From: Streptomyces sp. RB17
Lineage (GTDB): Bacteria > Actinomycetota > Actinomycetes > Streptomycetales > Streptomycetaceae
Length of the DNA stretch: 64,000 nucleotides
Reading direction: 5' to 3'
NCBI RefSeq assembly: GCF_009604455.1
Contig: NZ_WEGL01000002.1
Location: forward strand, 1,054,001-1,118,000
Positions 33,981 through 45,162 of this stretch are shown here, one piece after another. The notes beneath the pieces are model-generated. The model saw nothing but the letters and a program-made list of their open reading frames with translations. It was not told where the DNA came from and searched no databases. Position 1 is the first letter of the stretch. Each line of letters starts with the position of its first letter. The position numbers were made by a program, and so were the translations under genes.

Positions 33981-35573
33981 ATGGACATGCTGTGGAACGG
34001 CTGGGGCGACCCGGCCAAGGCGGCACCGCTGCCCGACTCGGTGACCGGACTGCTGCGCGACCTGCTCGGCGTCAAGCCCCGCACCACCCCCGCCCTCTCC
34101 CTCGAGGACATCGAGCTGCCCACCACCACAGCCGCCCCCGCCGCGCTCAAGGCGCTCGCCGAGGCCGTCGGCGGCGAGGACCACGTCCGCACCGACAGCG
34201 AGAGCCGCGTCCGCCACACCCGCGGCAAGTCCACCCCCGACCTGCTGCGCATCCGCACCGGGGACTTCACCGACGTCCCGCAGGCCGTGGTCCTGCCCGC
34301 CTCCCACGACGAGGTCCTGGCCGTCCTGCGCGCCTGTGCCGCGCACGGCCTCGCCGTCGTCCCCTTCGGCGGCGGCACCTCGGTCGTCGGAGGACTCGCC
34401 CCCGAGCGCACCGCGTTCATCGCCCTGGACCTGCGCCGCATGAACGGCCTGCTCGACCTGGACCCCGTCTCGCGCACCGCCGTGCTCCAGCCCGGACTGC
34501 GCGCCCCCGAGGCCGAGGCGCTGCTCGCCGGACACGGCTTCACCCTCGGCCACTTCCCGCAGTCCTTCGAGTGGGCCACCATCGGCGGCTTCGCCGCCGC
34601 CCGCTCCAGCGGACAGGCGTCCGCCGGATACGGCCGCTTCGACGAGATGGTCCTCGGCCTGACCCTCGCCACCCCCGAGGGCACCATCGAGACCGGCCGC
34701 GCCCCCCGCTCCGCCGCCGGCCCCGACCTGCGCCAGCTGATCCTCGGCTCGGAGGGCGCCTTCGGCGTCATCACCTCCGTCACCGTACGGATCCGCCCGC
34801 TGCCGCAGGTGCGCGTCTACGAGGGCTGGCGGTTCGCCTCCTTCGAGGAGGGCGTCGCCGCGCTGCGCAGGCTCGCCCAGGACGGACCCCGGCCGACCGT
34901 ACTGCGCCTGTCCGACGAGACCGAGACCCTCATCGGCCTGGCCCAGCCCGACGCGATCGGCGGCGACCTGGCACAGAGCGCGGCCGGCTGCCTGGCCATC
35001 ACCGGCTACGAGGGCACGGCCGAGGACACCGCACAGCGCCGGGAACAGGCTGCGGCCGTCCTCACCGCCTGCGGCGGCACCCTCATCGGCGCGGAACCCG
35101 GCGAACGCTGGGCCCATGGCCGCTACTCGGCGCCGTACCTGCGCGACGCGCTCCTCGACGTCGGCGCCTTCGCCGAAACCCTGGAGACGGCCGCCTTCTG
35201 GTCCCGCGTCCCCGACCTCTACACGGCCGTGCGCACCGCGCTCACCGACACCCTCACCGCGGCCGGCACCCCGCCCCTGGTCATGTGTCACGTCTCCCAC
35301 GTGTACGAGAACGGCGCCTCGCTGTACTTCACGGTCGTCAGCGCCCAGGGCGAGGACCCGGTGGCCCACTGGGCAACCGCCAAGCATGCGGCCAACGAGG
35401 CCGTACTCGCGGCCGGCGGCACCATCTCCCACCACCATGGAGTCGGCACCGACCACCGTGACTGGTACGTCCGCGAGGCCGGACCGCTCGGCATCGCGGC
35501 CCTGCGCGCCGTCAAGCACCGCCTGGACCCCGAGGGCCTGCTCAACCCCGGCGTCCTGCTCCCCACCGACTGA
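33981..35573 (+). CDS. Alkyl-DHAP synthase-like FAD flavoprotein
   Basis: 530 residues. FAD-binding PCMH domain with VVPFGGGTSVVGGL (about residues 128-141) and the TIGGFAAARSSGQASAGYGR loop (about 201-220), and a C-terminal FAD-linked oxidase domain ending in the active-site run ISHHHGVGTDHRDWY (His triplet about residues 484-486). This layout and the HHHGVG motif are those of alkylglycerone-phosphate synthase, which swaps the acyl chain of acyl-DHAP for a fatty alcohol to start ether lipids; bacterial relatives also include D-lactate/glycolate-type oxidases. Divergent from glpD, followed after 53 bp by a lipid kinase. Confidence 0.8.
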   Translation: MDMLWNGWGDPAKAAPLPDSVTGLLRDLLGVKPRTTPALSLEDIELPTTTAAPAALKALAEAVGGEDHVRTDSESRVRHTRGKSTPDLLRIRTGDFTDVPQAVVLPASHDEVLAVLRACAAHGLAVVPFGGGTSVVGGLAPERTAFIALDLRRMNGLLDLDPVSRTAVLQPGLRAPEAEALLAGHGFTLGHFPQSFEWATIGGFAAARSSGQASAGYGRFDEMVLGLTLATPEGTIETGRAPRSAAGPDLRQLILGSEGAFGVITSVTVRIRPLPQVRVYEGWRFASFEEGVAALRRLAQDGPRPTVLRLSDETETLIGLAQPDAIGGDLAQSAAGCLAITGYEGTAEDTAQRREQAAAVLTACGGTLIGAEPGERWAHGRYSAPYLRDALLDVGAFAETLETAAFWSRVPDLYTAVRTALTDTLTAAGTPPLVMCHVSHVYENGASLYFTVVSAQGEDPVAHWATAKHAANEAVLAAGGTISHHHGVGTDHRDWYVREAGPLGIAALRAVKHRLDPEGLLNPGVLLPTD

Positions 35574-35626
35574 CCCCCGATCCGCCGACCGACCCACCCG
35601 ATCCGCCTGCCTCGGAGGCACACCCG

Positions 35627-36508
35627 ATGCGACAGTTCACCGCCGTCGTCAACCCCACCGCGGGCGGCTCCACCGGAGCGGCGACCCTCCTGCACCTGGC
35701 CCGGCTGCTGCGCGAGGCCGGAGCCGAGCTGGAGACGGAGTACAGCCACAGCCTCACCCACGCCCAGGACATCGCCCGCCGTGCCGGCGAGCGCGGCCGG
35801 ATCGTCCTGGCGGTCGGCGGCGACGGCATCGCCGGCGGCATCGGCGGCGCACTCAGCGGCACCGGAACCGTCCTCGGTCTGGTGCCCGCGGGACGCGGCA
35901 ACGACTTCGCCCGCGCCCTGGAACTGCCCGCCGACCCCGCCGCACTCGCCGGCATCCTGCTGCACGCCGAGCCCCGGCCGGTCGACACCATCGAGGTGGA
36001 GTCGGCCGTCCACCCGCGCACCGTCGTCCTGGGCAGCGTCTACGCCGGCGTGGACGCGGTGGCCAACCTGCACGCCAACCACGCCCGGCTGCTGCGCGGC
36101 GCCGCCTCCTACTACGCGGGCGGCCTGCGCGCCGTCACCACCTGGCGCGCGGCCGACTACCGCGTCACCGTCGACGGCGAGGAACACACCCACCGCGGCT
36201 ACACCGTCGTGGCCGCCAACTCCCCCTACTACGGTTCCGGCCGGCTCATCGCCCCCGACGCGCGCGTCGACGACGGCCTGCTGGACGTCGTGATGATCCG
36301 CGAGGCACCGCGCTGGCTCTTCTTCACCCTCATGAACGAGCTGAAGACGGGGGCCCATGTGCACCGCCCCGAGGTGCGCGTGCTGCGTGGCAGGGAACTG
36401 CGCATCGAGGCGAACCGGCCCGTCCCCTACGGCGCGGACGGCGAGGTCGACGCGACCCTGCCGGTCACGGTGCGGGTACGGCCAGGAGACCTGCCGGTGC
36501 TGTACTGA
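35627..36508 (+). CDS. YegS/DgkB-type lipid kinase
   Basis: 293 residues of the diacylglycerol kinase catalytic fold. The ATP-binding GGDGIAGGIGGALSG (about residues 64-78, GGDG motif), PAGRGNDFARALELP (about 86-100), and the C-terminal RPVPYGADGEVDATLP (about 264-279) are all conserved. Phosphorylates diacylglycerol, a sphingoid-like base or another membrane alcohol with ATP. Second gene after the alkyl-DHAP synthase-like gene, so its substrate may be an ether glycerolipid; that is inferred. Confidence 0.9.
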   Translation: MRQFTAVVNPTAGGSTGAATLLHLARLLREAGAELETEYSHSLTHAQDIARRAGERGRIVLAVGGDGIAGGIGGALSGTGTVLGLVPAGRGNDFARALELPADPAALAGILLHAEPRPVDTIEVESAVHPRTVVLGSVYAGVDAVANLHANHARLLRGAASYYAGGLRAVTTWRAADYRVTVDGEEHTHRGYTVVAANSPYYGSGRLIAPDARVDDGLLDVVMIREAPRWLFFTLMNELKTGAHVHRPEVRVLRGRELRIEANRPVPYGADGEVDATLPVTVRVRPGDLPVLY

Positions 36509-36564
36509 CCTCGCTCACCGTTCGTGGACCCCGTACCTCCGGGGGCCGGCGCAGCCACCCGATG

Positions 36565-37116
36565 TCAGACCCCGACCGCGCCGTCGATCCGTTCGCGGAT
36601 CAGGTCGGCGTGTCCGTTGTGACGCGCGTACTCCTCGATCATGTGGATGAGCACCCAGCGCAGGGAGACTGTGCCCCGCCAGGCGTCGTGGCCCTCGACG
36701 TCGAGATGCGGAGCCTCGGCGACGAACGCTTCCGCGAAGGCCACTTCCGCGCGCCAGGCCGCCCAGGATGCCGCGACGATGTCAGGGTCGGGGCCGGCGC
36801 CGTCGAAGTCGCCCTCGGGGACCTCCGCGGAGGAGAAGCGCAGCTCGACGTCGTGCCCGGCGAGCACGGCACGGAACCAGCGGCGTTCCACGTCGGCCAG
36901 GTGCCGGACGAGGCCGAGCAGGGACAGCGAGGACGGGGACACGGACCGCAGGGCCAACTCCGGTCCCAACCCGGAGCACTTGAGCTTCAGAGTGGCCCGC
37001 TGGGCATCCAGCACGGCCACCAGCATGTTCCGCTCGTCACCGGTCGCTGGGCCGCTGAACCGCTGCTCGCCGGCGGTTCCGGTGAACAGTTCGATGCGTC
37101 GGTCGGGAATCTTCAT
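36565..37116 (-). CDS. DinB family protein (DUF664)
   Basis: 183 residues from the ATG at 37116, after GGATGGAG; the frame upstream is not coding. DUF664/DinB pattern: LSLLGLVRHLADVERRWFRA (first His ligand region, about residues 63-82) and the closing RWVLIHMIEEYARHNGHADL with two His (about residues 153-172). These three histidines hold a metal in mycothiol- or bacillithiol-dependent transferases. Substrate unknown. Convergent with the lipid kinase. Confidence 0.85.
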   Translation of the reverse strand: MKIPDRRIELFTGTAGEQRFSGPATGDERNMLVAVLDAQRATLKLKCSGLGPELALRSVSPSSLSLLGLVRHLADVERRWFRAVLAGHDVELRFSSAEVPEGDFDGAGPDPDIVAASWAAWRAEVAFAEAFVAEAPHLDVEGHDAWRGTVSLRWVLIHMIEEYARHNGHADLIRERIDGAVGV

Positions 37117-37202
37117 GGCTCCATCCTCGTCGCCGGGGACCGTGCCCGTAACCCGCTCTGGGATTCCGCGACGTGAGCGGCTCACCCGGGGCATGGGGGA
37201 GG

Positions 37203-38378
37203 TCATCCAGCTGCGGGCGCATGCGGCTCGGCGACGGGGGTGAAGCGGGCCGGCGGGTGGTCGATCGGCAGGTCGGGACGCCAGGTGGTGAGGATCTGGG
37301 CGCTGCACTCGAACAGGTCCGGCGGCAGGGCGTCCAGAGGCCACCAGCGCCAGTCGCCGACGCTCTCGTCGGGCTGGTCGGCAGGCTCCCCGCGCCAGCG
37401 GGTCACGAGCGCGCCGATGGTGATGCGGACGACGTCGCCGACCTGGTCGAGGAGCATGCCCAGGAGGCGGACGTCGGCCGGCTCGGCATGCAGGCCGGTT
37501 TCCTCGGCGAGTTCGCGCACGACTGCCTCCTGCGGTGACTCGCCCGGCTCCACGGTCCCGCCGGGCAACTCACGCGTACCCAGCCGGTGCCGGCCCAGGA
37601 GCAGGCCCCGCGGTCCGAGCAGCACGGCGCCGACACCGACGGCCGCGCGGGGGACAGGCGGGTTCGGTGTACGGGGACGGGCGGTGATCCGGGCGGGTCG
37701 GTGGACCTGGAGCAGCCGGTAGGAGGCGTGATTGTGCTGCTCCGGCGCGTCCAGGACGGAAACGCTCTGCACCCGGAGTCCGTGTCGCTCGAGCAGGTCT
37801 TCCCACAACTCGGGTGTGAGCACCCACATGTGCACGGTGAGGTCGTCGCCGTCGGGCAGGCGCAGAATCTCCGGGCGCGGGGTGACGGTCGAGGTGGGGC
37901 CGTCGCCGTGGGAGTTGGTGTGCAGCACGGTGAAGCACAGCCGGCCCCCGGGTTTCAGGGCGGTCGTCAGGGCGGGCAGGAGCCGGTGGGGGTCGAGGAA
38001 GTGGAAGGTGCTGAGGGAATAGATCACGTCGTAGGGTGCTGCCGTGCCCAGGTGCTCGACGGCGTCGGCGTGGACCAGCCGCAGTCCCGGTACGTCGGGA
38101 TAGCGGGTGCGGGCCCGCTCGATCTGACTGGGGGAGGCGTCGACACCGTCGACCTGCGCGCCGTAGGTGCGAGCAAGATGTGCGGCGTGCCTGGCCGGCC
38201 CGCAGCCGAGGTCCAGGACGCGCAGGCCCCTGAGGTCCCCGAGGATGTCGTCGCCCGGCCCGTTCGCCGCGGGGCCCCAGGCGATCCGGTCCACATCCGG
38301 CAGGGGCGTACCTCGCCGCAGGTGGTGTGATCCGTAGGCGTCCCAGGCGAGGCGTGTCCGCCGCTCGATGTCCGACAC
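37203..38378 (-). CDS. Methyltransferase-Nudix hydrolase fusion
   Basis: 391 residues. The GTG at 38378 follows TTGGAG and lies 20 bp after the preceding gene; upstream ATGs lack sites. N-terminal class I SAM methyltransferase: [18 protein letters not shown] (about residues 53-70), [14 protein letters not shown], and [16 protein letters not shown]-terminal Nudix domain from about residue 245 with an intact box, [20 protein letters not shown] followed by TGL. The Nudix part should cleave a nucleoside diphosphate derivative with Mg2+. The physical link suggests both act on one nucleotide-like metabolite, or repair and modification in one pathway. In line with a second methyltransferase upstream. 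Confidence 0.85.
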   Translation of the reverse strand: MSDIERRTRLAWDAYGSHHLRRGTPLPDVDRIAWGPAANGPGDDILGDLRGLRVLDLGCGPARHAAHLARTYGAQVDGVDASPSQIERARTRYPDVPGLRLVHADAVEHLGTAAPYDVIYSLSTFHFLDPHRLLPALTTALKPGGRLCFTVLHTNSHGDGPTSTVTPRPEILRLPDGDDLTVHMWVLTPELWEDLLERHGLRVQSVSVLDAPEQHNHASYRLLQVHRPARITARPRTPNPPVPRAAVGVGAVLLGPRGLLLGRHRLGTRELPGGTVEPGESPQEAVVRELAEETGLHAEPADVRLLGMLLDQVGDVVRITIGALVTRWRGEPADQPDESVGDWRWWPLDALPPDLFECSAQILTTWRPDLPIDHPPARFTPVAEPHAPAAG

Positions 38379-38397
38379 AGTTGCTCCAATGCCGAGT

Positions 38398-38970
38398 TCA
38401 GGGACGGAGTGCATAGCAGCGAAGTACGTCGAGGTCGACGGTTTCGACGACGGACCATCGCGCGGTGAGCGTTTCGGCCTCGGCGGTGGTGATCCCGAGG
38501 TGGTTACGGGGATCACTGTCGGGACGGCGGCCGGCGACTTCGGTGACGATCCAGAAGGTCCCGCCGGGTACCAGGATCTGCCGGACTCGGTCGAGGAAGG
38601 CCGGCTTGTCGTCCGTCCACCGGTAGACGAGACGGCAGGTGACGACCGCGTACGCGGGGTCCGGCAGGGTGCTCAGGTCGTCGGCGGTGAAGTCCATCAG
38701 ACGCCAGGCCGGGCCGTCGTCGTGCTGGGCGTTCCGTGCGGCGGTGAGGGCGCTGGGGGCGACGTCGATGCCGGTGGTGCGGTATCCGAGCCGGTGCAGG
38801 TGGCGGGCGAGGGCACCGTCGCCGGTGCCGATGTCCAGGGCGGGACGCCCGCGGCCGGGCCCGACGTGATCCGCCAGAAGCGTGGCTTCCGCGCTGCTGA
38901 CGTGCCGGTACCGGCGTCCGCCGGCCCAGAGGGACTCCCAGTGGCCGGTGGTGGCGGTGACAGTCGTCAT
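38398..38970 (-). CDS. Class I SAM-dependent methyltransferase
   Basis: 190 residues from the ATG at 38970 after AAGGAG. SAM loop [20 protein letters not shown] (about residues 43-62), then [17 protein letters not shown] and the VTCRLVYRW motif IV region. The family is the small Methyltransf_11/25 type acting on small molecules. The stop lies 20 bp before the methyltransferase-Nudix fusion, so they form an operon. Substrate unknown. Confidence 0.85.
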   Translation of the reverse strand: MTTVTATTGHWESLWAGGRRYRHVSSAEATLLADHVGPGRGRPALDIGTGDGALARHLHRLGYRTTGIDVAPSALTAARNAQHDDGPAWRLMDFTADDLSTLPDPAYAVVTCRLVYRWTDDKPAFLDRVRQILVPGGTFWIVTEVAGRRPDSDPRNHLGITTAEAETLTARWSVVETVDLDVLRCYALRP

Positions 38971-39248
38971 TCGGCTCCTTCGCGAGCGGGCGGCACCGGA
39001 AGCAGGACGGAGCGGACCTGCCAGAACTCGGCTTACCCGGACGCCCCTCGACCCCGCGCATCCGCCCCCCACCCCACTCCCGGCGGGAGTTGTCTACCCG
39101 CGGGGTGCCGCCGTTCAAGCGCCCCGAGGGTGCCGTGACTCGGCCGGATCCTTGATCGAGAAGTGACATGGTGTGGTGCATGAGCTGTCGGCCCTGGGTA
39201 GGGGGAGGAGAACCCGGCCGGGCGCGCCGGGGGAGGGGTTGGTCGGTC

Positions 39249-39626
39249 ATGACACTGGAGCCCGCCGAAGGCGTGGTGCAGTCGGTCGTCCTGTACGACG
39301 GACGGCTGCTGCTCGTCGAGGACGGCCACGGCTGGGCGCTGCCGTCCGGTACCCCCCAACCGGCCGAGCCGGCGGAGGCCACCGCGGCGCGCGTCGTCTA
39401 CGAACTCACCGGTTACCTCGTCGACGGAACGGAGCCCCTGACCCCGCACGACGGGACACCGGCGGACGCGGCGTCGGCGGTGGTGTGCCAGCTGCTGAGC
39501 GAGACCCCGTCGGACGGTGCCGCTCTCGGGCCGGGGCAGGTTCGCTGGGCGCCGATCTCCGAGACCGCCGACGCCGTCCTCCCGGGAGCCGTACGCGAGT
39601 ACCTTCGGGGACACACGCCCGCGTGA
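39249..39626 (+). CDS. Nudix-fold protein with a degenerate Nudix box
   Basis: 125 residues from the ATG at 39249. Nudix fold: VVQSVVLYDGRLLLVEDGHG, WALPSGTPQPAEPAEATAAR, VVYELTGYLVDGTEP. In the box GX5EX7REUXEEXGU the glutamates that bind metal are replaced: the helix reads R-V-V-Y-E-L-T-G instead of R-E-U-X-E-E-X-G. The protein is therefore probably catalytically weak or a ligand-binding sensor. Divergent from the methyltransferase operon that contains an intact Nudix domain, which may be meaningful. Confidence 0.8.
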   Translation: MTLEPAEGVVQSVVLYDGRLLLVEDGHGWALPSGTPQPAEPAEATAARVVYELTGYLVDGTEPLTPHDGTPADAASAVVCQLLSETPSDGAALGPGQVRWAPISETADAVLPGAVREYLRGHTPA

Positions 39627-39638
39627 CGGTCCTGCCCG

Positions 39639-40010
39639 TCAGCGGCCCGCCGCCGGGTCCGCCGTGCGCGCCAGGAACTGCTGTCGGTCGACGACCGCCC
39701 GGTCGATCTCGCCCGTCGCCACCAGCCGGCCCGAGCCGTCAACGGCCTGCACCGCGAAGGTGAGCCGCCCGCCCGCGACGGAGGCGGAGGCTTCCGCGCT
39801 CACCTCCACCCGGCCACCAACCGGGGTGGCCCGCAGATGCCGGACCCGTACCGCGGTGCCGACGGTGGTCTGGCCGGACCCGGTGAAGGAGGCGGCGGCC
39901 CGTACGGTGGCCGCCTCCAGCCACGCGATCAGCCGCGGGGTGGCGAGCACGGGCACATCACCGCTGCCCACCGTCACCGCGGTGTCGGCATCGGTCACCT
40001 CGTGCTGCAT
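39639..40010 (-). CDS. FlK-like hotdog thioesterase
   Basis: 123 residues, a single hotdog domain. VLATPRLIAWLEAATVRAA has the Thr and Glu, and TTVGTAVRVRHLRATPVG the TTVG and His, that correspond to Thr42, Glu50 and His76 of fluoroacetyl-CoA thioesterase FlK. The family hydrolyses small acyl-CoA thioesters. Without a fluorinase or related gene nearby, fluoroacetyl-CoA specificity is not implied. Monocistronic, convergent with the degenerate Nudix gene. Confidence 0.82.
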   Translation of the reverse strand: MQHEVTDADTAVTVGSGDVPVLATPRLIAWLEAATVRAAASFTGSGQTTVGTAVRVRHLRATPVGGRVEVSAEASASVAGGRLTFAVQAVDGSGRLVATGEIDRAVVDRQQFLARTADPAAGR

Positions 40011-40074
40011 CCCACCACGCTAGCGCCGCCCGTTCCGGCCCGCCGTACGACGCCTCCTGCGCCCGGACCACGGT

Positions 40075-41346
40075 TCACCGGCCGGGCAGCTCCACCACGT
40101 CCACTCCGGCGCCGGTCGGCACGCCCCCCGCCGGCACCACCGCCAGGCCGTCCGCCAGTGCCAGGCCGCGCAGCATCGCCGGACCGTCGAACGGAAGCGG
40201 CGTCACCTCCTGCCCCGAGGTGAACACCGGCAGCAGCCGGGTGTCACGCGGATGCCCCGGCAGGGTGGAGCCGGCCACCAGCCGGACGGACTCGGTGCCG
40301 CGGTGCCCGCCGAGCCGGCGGAGCAGCGGCTCGGCCAGCGTGACCATGCCGGCCACCGCGGCGAGCGGATTGCCGGGCAGCCCGACCAGCCGGCGCGCCC
40401 GGCCGTCGGCCGTGGCCGGCAGCTCCGCGAGCAGCATCGGGTGACCGGGCCGCACGGCCACGGAGTCCACGAGCAGCCGGGCGCCCACCGACCGGAGCAC
40501 GTCGTGCAGGAAGTCCACCGGTCCGGCGGCGGTGCTCCCCGTCGTGAGCACGACGTCGGCGGGCGAGCGGCGCACGGCCTCCCGGAGCGCGGCGAGGTCG
40601 TCGGCGAGGCGATGATGGCCGATCAGCTCGGCGCTGCAGGCCTGCAGCCACGGCGGCAGCAGCGGCCCCAGCGCGTCACGGACCCGACCGCCGCGCGGCA
40701 CGCCCTGTTCGAGCAACTCGTCGCCGAGGACCAGCAGTTCCACGCTCGGCCTGCGGTGCACCGTCAGCCGGTCGTACCCGGCGGCGGCCGCCAGCCCCAG
40801 CACCCGCTCGGTCACGGTGGTGCCGGAGGGCAGGAGCGGCTCACCGGAGCGGCATTCCTGGCCGCGCGGCCGGATGTCGCGGCCTTCGGGCACGGGCGCG
40901 GGGGAGCGGTCGTACAGCAGGCCCCGCTCGGGCTCCGCCACGCCGTGTTTGCGGCGCAGTACGGCGGTCGCGCCGGGCGGCACCGGGGCGCCGGTGGCGA
41001 GGGGAACGGCCGAGTCGGGCGCCAGCGCCCCGGGCTCCCGGCCGGCCAGGACGCCGGTGTCGCCGAGTCGCCACGGGCCCGGTCCGGCCACGGCCCAGCC
41101 GTTCATCGCGGCGGTCGGGAACGGCGGCAGGTCGGTGAGCGCGACGAGCGGCTCGGCCAGCGCGTGGCCCAGCGCGTCGGTCAGGGCGCGGGGGACCGCG
41201 GGCAGCGGCCGCCCGGGGCAGGACCGGGCGATCGAGCGGGCCCGCTCCCAGGACCGCGCGGCCCGCAGCGAGTCCGGCTCGGTCCGCGGTCCGTGCGGTG
41301 CCGCGCCGTCGGCCGGATGCGTCCGGGATGCCGTCATGCGGGTCAT
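40075..41346 (-). CDS. moeA: Molybdopterin molybdotransferase
   Basis: 423 residues. MoeA domains in order: an N-terminal part with LTDLPPFPTAAMNGWAVAG (about residues 70-88), the MoCF_biosynth domain with VVLTTGSTAAGPVDFLHDVL and the PGNPLAAVAGM loop (about 340), and the C-terminal beta-barrel to GVDVVELPGR. It inserts molybdate into adenylylated molybdopterin. The conserved MDG of the first motif is M-N-G here (Asn82), a change at a position usually Asp. Start ATG 41346 or 41337; neither has a strong ribosome site. Divergent from the FdhF-type molybdoenzyme, so it probably supplies that enzyme's cofactor. Confidence 0.87.
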   Translation of the reverse strand: MTRMTASRTHPADGAAPHGPRTEPDSLRAARSWERARSIARSCPGRPLPAVPRALTDALGHALAEPLVALTDLPPFPTAAMNGWAVAGPGPWRLGDTGVLAGREPGALAPDSAVPLATGAPVPPGATAVLRRKHGVAEPERGLLYDRSPAPVPEGRDIRPRGQECRSGEPLLPSGTTVTERVLGLAAAAGYDRLTVHRRPSVELLVLGDELLEQGVPRGGRVRDALGPLLPPWLQACSAELIGHHRLADDLAALREAVRRSPADVVLTTGSTAAGPVDFLHDVLRSVGARLLVDSVAVRPGHPMLLAELPATADGRARRLVGLPGNPLAAVAGMVTLAEPLLRRLGGHRGTESVRLVAGSTLPGHPRDTRLLPVFTSGQEVTPLPFDGPAMLRGLALADGLAVVPAGGVPTGAGVDVVELPGR

Positions 41347-41368
41347 CGTTGGTGAGCCGTCCGAGGAA

Positions 41369-41453
41369 GTCAAAGAGGTCCCGCTTGTCTGCCGATAGGC
41401 GGCGCCTATCCGATAACCCGCGCCTATCACGCCATCGAAAACACCTCTTTGAC
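41369..41453. promoter_or_regulatory. Nested inverted repeats between moeA and the molybdoenzyme gene
   Basis: Outer arms GTCAAAGAGGT (41369-41379) and its exact complement ACCTCTTTGAC (41443-41453). Inside them GATAGGC-GGC-GCCTATC (41394-41410) is a perfect dyad, and CGCCTATC recurs at 41421-41428, 18 bp from its first copy. GACAAAGAGGC appears again at 41497. TTTGAC in each outer arm could be a -35 for each direction. A LysR gene downstream in the same cluster is a candidate regulator. Confidence 0.6.
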
Positions 41454-41517
41454 GTGCCTGCGAACAGAGGCGGATGCTGCCCCGCAGTGCCCATCGGACA
41501 AAGAGGCGGACCGGACA

Positions 41518-43809
<2,292 letters not shown>

Positions 43810-43853
43810 CCAACCGGAGCACCTGGGTCACGGGGGGAGAGAGGAGCAGAACC

Positions 43854-44690
43854 ATGGGACGAGTGACGGTACGGCGGCGGGTGCTCCGGATCCGCGACGG
43901 AGTAGCCTCCGCCCGGCCGGACACCCTGGCCGCGGAGGAACCCATGGAGATACGGGTCGGCGGGCGCCCCCTCACGGTGACCATGCGCACCCCGGGCGAC
44001 GACTTCGATCTCGCGGCCGGCTTCCTCGCCGGTGAGGGCGTCGTCCACGCCGCCGGCGACGTCACCGGGATCCGCTACTGCGCCGGCGCCACGGCGGACG
44101 GCGGCAACACCTACAACGTCGTGGACGTCGCCCTCGCCCCGGGCGTGGCCCCGCCCGACGCGTCGCTGGAGCGGAACTTCTACACCACCTCCTCCTGCGG
44201 CCTGTGCGGCAAGGCCGGCCTGGACGCGGTGCGCATGGCCACGAGGTGGTCCGTGGCCGAGGACCCGCTGAGCGTGGGCCCCGAACTGCTGGCCTCCCTG
44301 CCCGGAAAGCTCCGCGCGGCGCAGAAGGTGTTCGACAGCACCGGGGGGCTGCACGCGGCCGGACTGTTCACGGCCGACGGCGAGCTGCTGTGCCTGCGCG
44401 AGGACGTGGGCCGGCACAACGCCGTGGACAAGGTCGTCGGACACGCCCTGCGCTCGGACCTGCTGCCGTTGCGCGGCACCCTGCTGATGGTCAGCGGCCG
44501 TGCCTCCTTCGAGCTGGTGCAGAAGGCCGTACTCGCCGGGATCCCCCTGCTGGCGGCCGTCTCGGCCCCTTCCTCGCTGGCCGTGGACCTGGCGGCCGAG
44601 AGCGGGCTGACCCTGGTCGGCTTTCTGCGCGGTACGTCGATGAACGTGTACGCCGGCGCGCAGCGGCTGCAGCGGCAGCCGGTGGGGTGA
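43854..44690 (+). CDS. fdhD: Formate dehydrogenase accessory sulfurtransferase
   Basis: 278 residues; the ATG at 43854 follows [23 protein letters not shown] contains the reactive Cys115/Cys118 pair that relays sulfur from a cysteine desulfurase to the Mo-bisMGD cofactor; [18 protein letters not shown] is the second FdhD signature. It activates FdhF-type enzymes, and lies 44 bp after such a gene in the same direction, so the two are cotranscribed. Confidence 0.95.
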   Translation: MGRVTVRRRVLRIRDGVASARPDTLAAEEPMEIRVGGRPLTVTMRTPGDDFDLAAGFLAGEGVVHAAGDVTGIRYCAGATADGGNTYNVVDVALAPGVAPPDASLERNFYTTSSCGLCGKAGLDAVRMATRWSVAEDPLSVGPELLASLPGKLRAAQKVFDSTGGLHAAGLFTADGELLCLREDVGRHNAVDKVVGHALRSDLLPLRGTLLMVSGRASFELVQKAVLAGIPLLAAVSAPSSLAVDLAAESGLTLVGFLRGTSMNVYAGAQRLQRQPVG

Positions 44691-45162
44691 CGGGGGCTGG
44701 TGCGGGTCTGACGTGCAGCTGATGCGGGCTGACGTGGGGTTGATGGGGCGCTGACTTGGGCTGGTGCGGGGGCTGACGCGGGGTGACAGGCGTCGCCGGA
44801 TCCGGGCCCCGCCTTCGGCGACCGCGGAGCCGGTCCTAACCATTGGCGACCGCAGGCCGAGCCGTCGCCCCTTGGCGTCTGGCGTTTGTGGTGCCGAGCC
44901 GCTGCCCCCTGGCGTCTTTGGTGCCGAGCCGCCGCCCCCTGGCGTGGGGCTGAGTCGCTGCCGCCCGGGGCTTGTGGGGGCTGAGTCGCCGCCCCTGGCG
45001 ACCCCGGAGCTGAATCGCCGTCCCTGGCAACCGTGGGGCCAGGCTGAACGGCCGACGGCTGCGTGGAGCCGGGAGGCGGGCACGGTCGGCCGTTCCAGGG
45101 TGACGGCAGTGAACACCGGCTGAGCGCGCGTCCGCGAACGCCTCCGCGCCCGGCGCAGTCGG
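44691..45162. other. Gene-free region rich in degenerate direct repeats
   Basis: 472 bp between convergent fdhD and the LysR gene. 44691-44790 is a run of short GCTGAYGYGGGG-like motifs about 12-15 bp apart, followed by the six-copy minisatellite listed next. No start codon with a ribosome site and family-like translation was found. Confidence 0.6.
44856..45040. repeat. Degenerate ~30-bp minisatellite
   Basis: Six copies of GCYGAGYCGCYGCCCCCTGG-like sequence start at 44856, 44893, 44923, 44949, 44980 and 45009 (26-37 bp apart). Spacers are short variants of CGTCTTTGGT or CGACCCCGGA. The copies are too diverged and unevenly spaced for CRISPR. Confidence 0.8.

Noticed and set aside
39639..40010. 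Fluoroacetate resistance locus
   Set aside because: The hotdog protein has FlK-like residues, but no fluorinase-pathway genes are present; general short acyl-CoA hydrolysis is as likely.
44856..45040. CRISPR array
   Set aside because: Repeats diverge between copies, spacing varies from 26 to 37 bp with no true spacers, and no cas genes are present.
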